From contig JAITVV010000043.1 of the NCBI GenBank assembly GCA_031285625.1, forward strand, positions 62,001 through 126,000: a stretch of DNA of 64,000 bases. The letters are read 5' to 3'. How positions within the stretch are numbered: the stretch's first letter is position 1; each line of letters begins with the position of its first letter. The notes beneath the pieces are model-generated. The model was not told where the DNA came from. It did not search any database and saw only the letters and a program-made list of their open reading frames with translations. This stretch comes from Prevotella sp. (GTDB lineage Bacteria > Bacteroidota > Bacteroidia > Bacteroidales > Dysgonomonadaceae). Of the stretch, positions 50,650 through 59,231 are shown piece after piece. Position numbers and translations under genes: made by a program.

Positions 50650-53600
50650 ATGAACGAAAAAATGAAAACATTATTTCAGCAGACAAATCGTGTCTGTTTG
50701 CGGAGGGTCTTTCTGATGCTAATAGTCAGTTTACTCTCGATAGCCGGGCTGTATGCCCAGTCTATGCGGGAAATATCCGGAACGGTTTCTTCAGTTGGTG
50801 AACCCCTTATTGGCGCATCTGTCGTTGAGAAAGGAACGACGAACGGAACTCTGACCGATATTGATGGTAAGTTTACTTTAAACGTAAAAGAAAATGCAAC
50901 AATAGAAATTTCTTATATCGGATTTACATCTAAAACCATGCCTGTTGGACAACAAACTGTATTCAATATCGAACTGGAGGAAGAAGCCAATATCCTGAAT
51001 GAGGTTGTTGCCATTGGATATGGGGTGCAAAAGAAAAAACTGAATACAGGAGCGACTGTACAGGTAAAAGGAGACGACTTGGCCAAGTTGAACACAACCA
51101 ACCCGCTCCAGGCTCTTCAGGGACAAAGTCCGGGTGTACAGATATCATCCACATCGGGTCAACCGGGTGCAGATATGAAAGTAACGGTACGCGGCCTTGG
51201 AACTGTTGGTAAATCAGGTCCACTTTATATTATTGATGGTATCGAAGGTGATATCAGCGTATTAAATGCTGCCGATATTCAGTCTATCGATGTATTGAAA
51301 GATGCTGCTTCAGCTGCTATATATGGAGCACAGGCCGCCAATGGCGTAATCCTGGTTACTACCAAACAAGGTTCGAAAGGCAAGGGACAGGTTTCTTTTG
51401 ATGCTTATTATGGCATACAAAATGTCGCCCGTAAGACTAAAATGCTGAATGCAACGGAATATATGGCAATGATGAACGAACAGGCATTAAACTCGGGTTC
51501 GGCCATGATTGATTTCGGATCGATGGAAGGCCTTGCCGATACAAACTGGATCAACCAGATGTTCAAGGATGATGCCAAGACTGAGAATTATTCATTAAAT
51601 GTAAATGGCGGTTCAGAAACATCTGTATATGCTTTATCATTGAATTATACCTCTCAGGAAGGTATAGTAGGAGGTAAAGATGTTTCTAACTATGAACGTT
51701 ATGGCTTCCGCATCAATACAGAACATAAGTTATATAATAATGTATTGAAAGTCGGCCAGCATCTGAATTTCAACTATATTAAGAATAGAGGCATAAATGT
51801 AGGTAACCAGTACAACAATACTTTACGCGGAGCCTTTGCTACATCTCCCCTGTCTCCGGTATATAGTGACAATAACATATATGATAGTCCTTACAACGAC
51901 ACCAGCAACTTCGCATACTACAATGGAGATGGCAACCCTTATGGCTCTATGATGACTAATTCCAATAATGAAAATGATTCTCAGAAGTTAATGGCAGATA
52001 TATATGCAGAACTGGAGCCAATAAAGAATCTGAAAGTGAGATCTGTTTTCGGTATCAACTATTATGCTTCTGAATATCGCGATTATACCCCATTCTACCA
52101 GTTCTCTGTATATTCTTACAACAAAGACCATACTACTACCTCTCAAAATATGAGTAAAGGTCATACACTGACATGGATCAATACTGCCAGCTACGACTTT
52201 AATATCAATGAAGATCACGCATTTAATGCAATTCTGGGTATGGAAGTAGCGCGCTATCAGGGAACATACCTGAATGCATCAAACTGGAATTTATTATCCC
52301 AGTTCAATGATTTTTCTCACGCATACCTTGATAATACAACCGGACAGGCTCATCTTGATGATGATGGGAATGTAGTAGAAACCAGAAATGTTGGGGGAGG
52401 CCCCGAACATAAAACCCGTCGTCTGTCCTATTTCGGACGTATTGGTTACAATTACAAAGAAAAATATATGTTTAATGCAACTCTCCGCGCAGATGGATCT
52501 TCTAAATTTGCCACAGGTCACAGATGGGGATATTTTCCTTCATTTTCAGCCGGTTGGGTAATAACCAATGAAGATTTTATGCAAAGTATTGTAGAAAACA
52601 GAGTACTTGATTTCCTAAAATTACGTGTAAGTTGGGGACAGGTAGGTAATCAGGATATTTCAAATGATCAGTACTTGGCACCTATCAATACCTCTACAGG
52701 TTATACAAGTGACGATCCGGCTGCATATTATAATTTTGGAACGAACAAGACTAATATTGCAGGTGCATACCCTAGCCGTTTGTCTAACGAAAATGTAAAA
52801 TGGGAAACATCTGAGCAATTTAATGCCGGGATTGATGCATACTTTTTAAAGAACAGACTGGGACTTAACACTGATTTCTATATAAAAACGACTAAAGACT
52901 GGCTAGTTGAAGCACCTATCTTAGCTACAGCAGGAGCAGGAGCTCCATTTATCAATGGAGGAGACGTTAAAAATACCGGATTTGAATTAGCTCTAACCTG
53001 GAGAGACAATATCGGGCAATTCAACTATAATGTTGGCGTAAATGGAGCTTATAATAAAAATAAAGTAGGTAATATTCCAACAGAAGATGGTATTATCCAT
53101 GGTCTCACAGGCATGCTTTATGATAATTCGGAAGAATTTTACCGGGCAGAGAATGGACATACTATCGGTTACTTCTGGGGGTACAAAACTGCAGGTCTCT
53201 TCCAGAACGAACAGGACATAGCAGATTGGAAAGCCGCCGGTAATGGTATCTTACAAGCTAATGTACAACCGGGTGATGTAAAATATGTTGATACCAATGG
53301 AGATGGAGTTATCGATTCAAAAGATAAAGTCGACTTAGGTAGTGGTATGCCGGATTTATCTTTCGGCTTCAATATCGGATTTGACTATAAAGGTTTTGAC
53401 TTTTCACTGAATGCAAACGGAGTATTAGGTAATAAGATTGTACAATCTTATCGTAATCATACAAATAAACAAGCCAATTATACAACTGCAATTCTTGATC
53501 GCTGGACAGGTGAAGGTACATCTAACCGTATTCCTCGTGTAACAGAAACAAATGTAAACTGGCAATTTTCAGACCTTTATTTGCAGGATGGCGATTTCTT

Positions 53601-53829
53601 ACGTATCAGTAATATTACTGTAGGATATGATTTTGCGAAGCTTATCAACTGGAAATATATTAGCCAATGCCGTTTTTATGCATCTGTACAGAATGCTTTC
53701 ACATTTACGAAATACGACGGAATGGATCCCGAAATAGGTTATGGTGTGGAAGACTGGGTGTCTGGTATTGATTTAGGTTACTATCCTCGTCCTAGAACAT
53801 TCCTGTTTGGTGTAAACCTTAAATTTTAA
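50650..53829 (+). CDS. SusC-like TonB-dependent transporter (xyloglucan PUL)
   Basis: Outer membrane importer of 1059 residues. The signal sequence ends near residue 38 (GLYAQ). A carboxypeptidase-regulatory-like domain (about 42-115, GTVSSVGEPLIGASVVEKGT, NGTLTDIDGKFTL) precedes the plug (NEVVAIGYGVQKKKLNTGATVQVKG to AAIYGAQAANGVILVTTKQG, about 118-245) and the barrel, ending with GVNLKF. Length and motifs are normal. It brings xyloglucan oligosaccharides cut at the cell surface into the periplasm together with the SusD-like protein encoded 19 bases downstream. Confidence 0.95.
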   Translation: MNEKMKTLFQQTNRVCLRRVFLMLIVSLLSIAGLYAQSMREISGTVSSVGEPLIGASVVEKGTTNGTLTDIDGKFTLNVKENATIEISYIGFTSKTMPVGQQTVFNIELEEEANILNEVVAIGYGVQKKKLNTGATVQVKGDDLAKLNTTNPLQALQGQSPGVQISSTSGQPGADMKVTVRGLGTVGKSGPLYIIDGIEGDISVLNAADIQSIDVLKDAASAAIYGAQAANGVILVTTKQGSKGKGQVSFDAYYGIQNVARKTKMLNATEYMAMMNEQALNSGSAMIDFGSMEGLADTNWINQMFKDDAKTENYSLNVNGGSETSVYALSLNYTSQEGIVGGKDVSNYERYGFRINTEHKLYNNVLKVGQHLNFNYIKNRGINVGNQYNNTLRGAFATSPLSPVYSDNNIYDSPYNDTSNFAYYNGDGNPYGSMMTNSNNENDSQKLMADIYAELEPIKNLKVRSVFGINYYASEYRDYTPFYQFSVYSYNKDHTTTSQNMSKGHTLTWINTASYDFNINEDHAFNAILGMEVARYQGTYLNASNWNLLSQFNDFSHAYLDNTTGQAHLDDDGNVVETRNVGGGPEHKTRRLSYFGRIGYNYKEKYMFNATLRADGSSKFATGHRWGYFPSFSAGWVITNEDFMQSIVENRVLDFLKLRVSWGQVGNQDISNDQYLAPINTSTGYTSDDPAAYYNFGTNKTNIAGAYPSRLSNENVKWETSEQFNAGIDAYFLKNRLGLNTDFYIKTTKDWLVEAPILATAGAGAPFINGGDVKNTGFELALTWRDNIGQFNYNVGVNGAYNKNKVGNIPTEDGIIHGLTGMLYDNSEEFYRAENGHTIGYFWGYKTAGLFQNEQDIADWKAAGNGILQANVQPGDVKYVDTNGDGVIDSKDKVDLGSGMPDLSFGFNIGFDYKGFDFSLNANGVLGNKIVQSYRNHTNKQANYTTAILDRWTGEGTSNRIPRVTETNVNWQFSDLYLQDGDFLRISNITVGYDFAKLINWKYISQCRFYASVQNAFTFTKYDGMDPEIGYGVEDWVSGIDLGYYPRPRTFLFGVNLKF

Positions 53830-53848
53830 TCATTAATAAGAATAAACT

Positions 53849-55471
53849 ATGAATAAGTTTAAATTCAATATATTAGTAGCAATTACTGTGTGTATGGGAT
53901 TATTATCCTGCTCCGACAGTTTCCTGGATACTGAATCCCAGACAAACTTGAATGATGGTAGTTTTTACCAGACTATAGCTGATATGGAAATGGCCCTTGT
54001 AGGGTGTTACGATGGTTATCAACGTACAGTATCCGATGGAGGGCTTGCATTCTATATTACATCCGAAATACTTTCTGACAATTGTTTTGGAGGCACAGGT
54101 AATACCGATAACCGCGATTATCAGGCACTCGACCGTTTTGATATTTCACAGTCATCGTCCTCTAATGACCTATATAACGTAACGTGGACCAGCTATTATG
54201 CAGGTATCTTCCGTTGCAATAAATTATTGCAAAAAATGGGAGAACCTGAAAACTGGGGTGATGATGCGGCCACCGTTAACAGGGTTGCCGGCGAAGCCCG
54301 TTATTTGCGTGCCTTAATGTATTTCGATCTTGTACGTTTATTCGAACGTGTGCCTTTATTAACAGAGCCTACAACTGACAATATTCCTCAAGCAGAATCT
54401 GCAGAAACATATAAACTGATAGTGGAAGACCTGAAATTTGCAGCATCTAATATTCCTGCAAATGCTTATCCTAAAGCAGATGCAGAAAATAACGACGGAC
54501 GTGTAACCAGCTATGCAGCAAAGGCTCTACTAGCCCGCGTTTATCTGTTCTATACAGGTTATTATGGTAACGATGATCTTGGAGTGACTAAAGCTGAAGT
54601 ATTACAAGGCCTGGAAGATGTTATCAGCAGTGGCGAATTCGGTTTATTGACAACATATAAAGAAATGTGGCCGGCAGCAAGTTATATACCGGATGCAGAA
54701 AAAAATACACTAGATAAATCCGGATATGCGGGTGCAGGAAATATTGAAACAATATTTGCCCAGAAGTTTAATAATACGTCTGACTATAATGGGATGGTAG
54801 ATGGAAACCGCTGGCTGGTAATGATGGGTATGCGTAATACCAACTGGTCTCCTTACGGAAAAGGATGGGGTGCGTGTACGGTAAATCCGAGACTGGTATC
54901 AGCTTTTGCAAATGGAGATCAGCGTAAAACGGCATCAATCATTGATATAGAAGGCGAAGGTATAAAAGATGCTTTTGACATAAAAGACCAACGAGAATAT
55001 ACAGGTTATACTGTGAAGAAATATACTCCTACTGTTTTTCCCGATGGCACTTCCGATACAGGTGGTTCTAATGACTTCCAGATATCACAGGATCAGGACT
55101 ATATCATAATACGTTATGCAGATGTATTACTTATGGCTGCTGAGTTAGGCTCGGGCAATGCCCAGAGTTATTACAACCAGGTGCGTACCCGTGCAGGCCT
55201 TACAGCAAGAACAGTATCTCAGGCTAATATAATGGAAGAGCGTCGCTTTGAATTTGCTTTCGAGGGTATCCGTTACTGGGATTTGCTGCGTCAGGGGCTT
55301 GATGTTGCAGCTTCTACAATTGCTCAGACTCAAAGTGTATTGAGTGGAAATGCAAGCGATCAGGTGGTGATTTCTTCTGATAATATTAAGAAAACAAGAG
55401 GATTTATGCAGATACCTAATACTCAGATTACACGGTCTAAAGATGTTCTTACCCAGAATGCAGGTTGGTAA
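53849..55471 (+). CDS. SusD-like glycan-binding lipoprotein (xyloglucan PUL)
   Basis: A 540-residue surface lipoprotein with lipobox Cys21 (LLSC) followed by Ser-Asp, and the opening SDSFLDTESQTNL typical of SusD proteins. Helical TPR segments include GEARYLRALMYFDLVRLFERVPL and YAAKALLARVYLFY; the C-terminal motif is MEERRFEFAFEGIRYWDLLRQG. It should cap the SusC channel and present xyloglucan oligosaccharides. It lies 20 bases upstream of the glycan-binding protein gene. Confidence 0.95.
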   Translation: MNKFKFNILVAITVCMGLLSCSDSFLDTESQTNLNDGSFYQTIADMEMALVGCYDGYQRTVSDGGLAFYITSEILSDNCFGGTGNTDNRDYQALDRFDISQSSSSNDLYNVTWTSYYAGIFRCNKLLQKMGEPENWGDDAATVNRVAGEARYLRALMYFDLVRLFERVPLLTEPTTDNIPQAESAETYKLIVEDLKFAASNIPANAYPKADAENNDGRVTSYAAKALLARVYLFYTGYYGNDDLGVTKAEVLQGLEDVISSGEFGLLTTYKEMWPAASYIPDAEKNTLDKSGYAGAGNIETIFAQKFNNTSDYNGMVDGNRWLVMMGMRNTNWSPYGKGWGACTVNPRLVSAFANGDQRKTASIIDIEGEGIKDAFDIKDQREYTGYTVKKYTPTVFPDGTSDTGGSNDFQISQDQDYIIIRYADVLLMAAELGSGNAQSYYNQVRTRAGLTARTVSQANIMEERRFEFAFEGIRYWDLLRQGLDVAASTIAQTQSVLSGNASDQVVISSDNIKKTRGFMQIPNTQITRSKDVLTQNAGW

Positions 55472-55491
55472 TAAACTTAAAACTAATAATT

Positions 55492-57360
55492 ATGAACAAA
55501 CTATTTAATATATGCACATTATTTGCCCTCTTTGCAATAATGTTTGTTTCCTGTTCTCCTGATGATTTTGGATTAGGAAAAAAGGATGTAAAACCTGAAG
55601 ATTTGGTTGAAGGTATAGCCTTCAAAATCGAACATGATGCTACAAATCCCAATATAGTGTATCTTACTAGTCTGATGGGCGCAGAATATACCCCTCTTTG
55701 GGATCATCCGCAAGGCCGTAGCCAAAAACAGCAGGTGACACTAAAAATGCCTTTCGAAGGGACTTACTCCGTTACATTCGGAGTTGAAACGCGTGGAGGT
55801 ATCGTATATGGTGAACCTGTAACTTTTACAATAGATGGTTTCTATGCCGAATTTGTAAACGATGAGGTATGGACTATGGTATCGGGAGGTGTAGGTAAAT
55901 CTAAGACCTGGTATCTGGATTTGGATAAAGAGGGTGTAAGCCGCAAATTCCTTAGTCCGGCATATTTCTTCACTAGTACATATAACTGGGATGCACTTCA
56001 CACAACTTCAGGCGAAAATTATATCGATGCCGATGTATGGGATTTCACAAAGGCTATAAGTCCCTTAGCAGGAGAAGATGGTACAGCCTTATGGTACTGG
56101 TTAGCTGATTGGCCGGGAAACAGCTGGATAACTGATGCTGCAGATTTTGGAACAATGACATTCGACCTTATTGGTGGCGCTAATATTACCGTTGATCAGG
56201 CAGCTTATGGCCTGGGTTCATATACAGGCACTTATATGTTAAGTACGGAAGAACATACAATTGCTTTCACAGATGCCTATCCACTGAATTTCTCAAGCAG
56301 AAATAGCGAAGTACTTGCAGCTACCGAATTCCGTATCCTGTATCTTACCGAAGATGCTATGCAGATAATGATTGTTCCTTCAGGCACATGTCTCAACTAT
56401 ATATCTGAAAATTATAAAAACAATTGGGTTCCTGGTGAAGTAGAGGAAGAACCTCCATATAATGGAAATGGAAACGATGATCTGACTACAACATCATCGA
56501 AAAAATGGAAGTTATCATTGGAAACTCCATACAATTGGACAAATCTAAGCGGAGAGTTTCTTAATAACTGGTCTTCCCCTGCAGATTATGCTGCATATGA
56601 TGAAAACCTGATAAAGAATATAGGTATGACGATGGCCAAAACCGGAACATCTGCGGGCGATTATGTCTTTACTGATGGTGGTGGTAATGAAATTAGCGGA
56701 ACATATACAGTAGATAGCAAGAACAATATTATATTCGATAAGGATATTAGTTTTACTGTTTCCGGTGGAATATCACTAGCAACCACTTCTGAAAAATCAT
56801 TGCGTATTATTCGTTCTACAAGCGATGCTTTTGGTAATATCTCTGACATTTGGTTAGGGAAACGTGATGCATCAAAAGAGGAATATTTGGTATATCATTT
56901 CAAATTGTCTTCTTCATCCAGCGGAGGCGAAGAACCTGGAGGTACAGAATTATCTTTTGATGGTTCGAAAGTAGTATTCGGTGATATAGAAGGTAATGGG
57001 AAACTACGAATAGAAGTATATAATGCTTATGGTGCTACAGCAGGAAATCCGCCATTAGGCCCAGGAGATATTGTATTCAATAATCAATTGGAAATAACCT
57101 TTACACTTGGTGGCATTACATTCAATGCCGGTGCACCTGCAAGCTATGACGCTTCTATCTACTTTGCCAATGTAGATTGGAATCCTAGTGGCAACGGGCC
57201 AGCGGTTCCGGTTACCGGTAATGGTACATATACCGTAACTTTCTCGGGGACTTCGACTACAGATGCAAATGTAGTAGTTGTAGATATAACAGACTTAGCT
57301 AAAAATATAGCAGATATGAGTGCTTTGACCGCTACAATAGATAAGGTTGTAGTTAAATAA
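55492..57360 (+). CDS. candidate surface glycan-binding lipoprotein (SGBP)
   Basis: A 622-residue lipoprotein with Cys21 (MFVSC) followed by SPDDFG, which resembles the acidic export signal of surface lipoproteins in this phylum. No catalytic motif is seen. A PKD-like region (about 30-125) is followed by two related modules that begin SKTWYLDLDKEG (about 130) and SKKWKLSLETPYNW (about 350), and a C-terminal beta-rich module (about 490-622) after a Ser/Gly/Glu linker. Tryptophan-rich stretches such as WYWLADWPGNSW could form sugar-binding platforms. Position after susCD and before the endoglucanase is that of SGBP-B genes. A long GTG start (55465) overlapping susD is rejected for the ATG before the signal peptide. 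Confidence 0.75.
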   Translation: MNKLFNICTLFALFAIMFVSCSPDDFGLGKKDVKPEDLVEGIAFKIEHDATNPNIVYLTSLMGAEYTPLWDHPQGRSQKQQVTLKMPFEGTYSVTFGVETRGGIVYGEPVTFTIDGFYAEFVNDEVWTMVSGGVGKSKTWYLDLDKEGVSRKFLSPAYFFTSTYNWDALHTTSGENYIDADVWDFTKAISPLAGEDGTALWYWLADWPGNSWITDAADFGTMTFDLIGGANITVDQAAYGLGSYTGTYMLSTEEHTIAFTDAYPLNFSSRNSEVLAATEFRILYLTEDAMQIMIVPSGTCLNYISENYKNNWVPGEVEEEPPYNGNGNDDLTTTSSKKWKLSLETPYNWTNLSGEFLNNWSSPADYAAYDENLIKNIGMTMAKTGTSAGDYVFTDGGGNEISGTYTVDSKNNIIFDKDISFTVSGGISLATTSEKSLRIIRSTSDAFGNISDIWLGKRDASKEEYLVYHFKLSSSSSGGEEPGGTELSFDGSKVVFGDIEGNGKLRIEVYNAYGATAGNPPLGPGDIVFNNQLEITFTLGGITFNAGAPASYDASIYFANVDWNPSGNGPAVPVTGNGTYTVTFSGTSTTDANVVVVDITDLAKNIADMSALTATIDKVVVK

Positions 57361-57367
57361 CAAATAC

Positions 57368-57407
57368 TATTGGGGCAATATTATTGTATTGTCTCAATAC
57401 TGTTTTT
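57368..57407 (+). terminator. terminator-like hairpin before the GH5 gene
   Basis: A 13-pair stem with two G-U pairs (arms 57368-57380 and 57387-57399) is followed by CTGTTTTTA. It begins just after the SGBP stop codon and ends about 20 bases before the GH5 ATG. Confidence 0.7.
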
Positions 57408-57422
57408 ATAAGAAGAATCTAT

Positions 57423-59126
57423 ATGAAAAAACATATTTATTTACTATTACTTGGTTTGTGTTTAATGATAACGGGGTATTCTTGCTCCAGTGACGATGAT
57501 AAGCCTGAGCCGGAACTGATTGTTTCGACAGAGAGCATATCATTCACCAAGGAAGGGGGCGACAAGGATATACACATAAAGACAAACCAAAAATGGAGTA
57601 TATCCAGTTCGGAGTCTTGGTGTACGGTAAACCCTGCATCGGGTGAAGGTACGGGAACAATAAAGATAACTCTATCTGCAACAGCAAATACAACAAATGA
57701 TCCGCGAACATCTGTTTTAACGGTTTTCGCAGGAGGAATTACAAAAGAGGTGAATATTACACAGCAATTAACAGACCTGCTGGTTGTAAAAAAGGCAGAA
57801 TATGAAGTAAAGGCAGCAGGCGAAAATATAACTGTTGAGTTACAGACAACCGGAACCCACGAAATAACAATAGACGGGGATTGGATAACTAAATCAGGAA
57901 CAAAAGCTGTTACCGATCTGTCCGAGGTGTTTGTTATAGCTCCTAACAAAAATATTTTTAGCCGCAAAGGAACGATTACATATAAGATTGGTGATTTGTC
58001 CGAAACTGTTACTATCAGCCAGGCCGCTACAAGTTTGAATATTGTTGCCGACAAAACCGGTATGGCCAATGATGCTTCTGCTTTAGCTATAAAGATGGGA
58101 TTAGGCTGGAATCTGGGAAATACACTGGAAGCAACAGATGGTATTACAGCAGGAGAAACCTCATGGGGAAATCCAAAAGCATCACAGACTTTGATAGATG
58201 CCGTAAAAGCTGCCGGTTTTAATACGATACGTATACCTTGTGCCTGGAATGCTTATATCGAGGATGAATCTACTTATAAGATTAAGGACTCATGGCTCGT
58301 GCGGGTAGCCGAAGTTGTTGATTACTGTGTAAATAACGATATGTATGCAATAATTAATATACATTGGGACGGCGGTTGGCTCGAAGAAAATCCGACATAT
58401 GACAAACAAGTCGAAGTAAATAAAAAACAGAAAGCCCTTTGGGAACAGATAGCAGTTTACTTCCGTGATTATGATGAGCATCTTCTTTTTGCCGGTACAA
58501 ATGAAGTACACGCAGATTATAACACACCTTCGACTGAAAACATTGAAGTACAACAATCCTATAATCAAACCTTTGTAAATGCAGTTCGCTCTACCGGAGG
58601 GAAAAACACATGGAGGAACCTTATCGTACAATCATATAATACAAATATTGATTATGCTGTAGATTATATGAAAATGCCATCAGACCCTACTGCTAACCGG
58701 ATAATGGCGGAAGTACATTTTTATGATCCGTACGAATTTTGTTTACAAGAGGCTAATACTGTCTTCTTATGGGGAAAAGATTTCACCGGAGCAGGAACAG
58801 CCTCATGGGGACAGGAAGACTGGGTTGACAAACAGTTCGGACGCATGAAGGCTAACTTTGCAGACAGAGGTATACCTGTAGTTTTAGGAGAGTATTCACC
58901 TACATTGAGAATGTCGCTGAATGCTACTGATTATGCGAATCATGTAAAATCCCGTAACTATTATTTAAATTATGTAACAAAAGCTGCTGTACAAAACGGA
59001 ATGATCCCTGTTTACTGGGATAATGGCCCAACAGGAGACATGGCGTCGGGTCTGTTTAACCGTTTAACAGGAGAACAAGTACACACAGATGCAATTAAAT
59101 CTATTATAGACGGTGGTAAAAAGTAA
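57423..59126 (+). CDS. surface GH5 endo-xyloglucanase lipoprotein with BACON domain
   Basis: A 567-residue lipoprotein with Cys21 (GYSC) followed by SSDDDKPE, a strong acidic surface-export signal. A BACON domain (about 30-115, STESISFTKEGGDK, WSISSSESWCTVNPASG, VNITQQ) and a second BACON-like module (about 116-205) act as spacers. The GH5 barrel (about 225-560) opens with MGLGWNLGNTLEA and has the acid/base Glu361 in GTNEVHAD and the nucleophile Glu490 in LGEYSPT. The pattern fits subfamily GH5_4, which includes the vanguard endo-xyloglucanases of Bacteroides. It should cut the polymer at the cell surface. I chose the ATG at 57423 because the longer frame begins inside the preceding hairpin. 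Confidence 0.9.
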   Translation: MKKHIYLLLLGLCLMITGYSCSSDDDKPEPELIVSTESISFTKEGGDKDIHIKTNQKWSISSSESWCTVNPASGEGTGTIKITLSATANTTNDPRTSVLTVFAGGITKEVNITQQLTDLLVVKKAEYEVKAAGENITVELQTTGTHEITIDGDWITKSGTKAVTDLSEVFVIAPNKNIFSRKGTITYKIGDLSETVTISQAATSLNIVADKTGMANDASALAIKMGLGWNLGNTLEATDGITAGETSWGNPKASQTLIDAVKAAGFNTIRIPCAWNAYIEDESTYKIKDSWLVRVAEVVDYCVNNDMYAIINIHWDGGWLEENPTYDKQVEVNKKQKALWEQIAVYFRDYDEHLLFAGTNEVHADYNTPSTENIEVQQSYNQTFVNAVRSTGGKNTWRNLIVQSYNTNIDYAVDYMKMPSDPTANRIMAEVHFYDPYEFCLQEANTVFLWGKDFTGAGTASWGQEDWVDKQFGRMKANFADRGIPVVLGEYSPTLRMSLNATDYANHVKSRNYYLNYVTKAAVQNGMIPVYWDNGPTGDMASGLFNRLTGEQVHTDAIKSIIDGGKK

Positions 59127-59173
59127 AGGTTGGCTTTACTTGGTTTTTATTGGTATTAAGGTTGAAAAAGATG

Positions 59174-59204
59174 AAGGCCGGTCGTGATTTTCCGGCCTTT
59201 ATTA
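59174..59204 (+). terminator. terminator-like hairpin between GH5 and GH2
   Basis: AAGGCCGG (59174-59181) pairs with CCGGCCTT (59192-59199), followed by TATTACC. The T tract is short, so termination is probably partial. Confidence 0.7.
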
Positions 59205-59231
59205 CCTAAATTAGCTTATAACTATTTCGAT

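Noticed and set aside
57437-58069. 210-codon frame antisense to the BACON modules of GH5
   Set aside because: The sense strand has clear domains and a signal peptide; the antisense product has no such features.
59184-59231. Upstream ATG for the GH2 gene
   Set aside because: It lies inside a terminator-like hairpin and would place residues before a clear lipoprotein signal.
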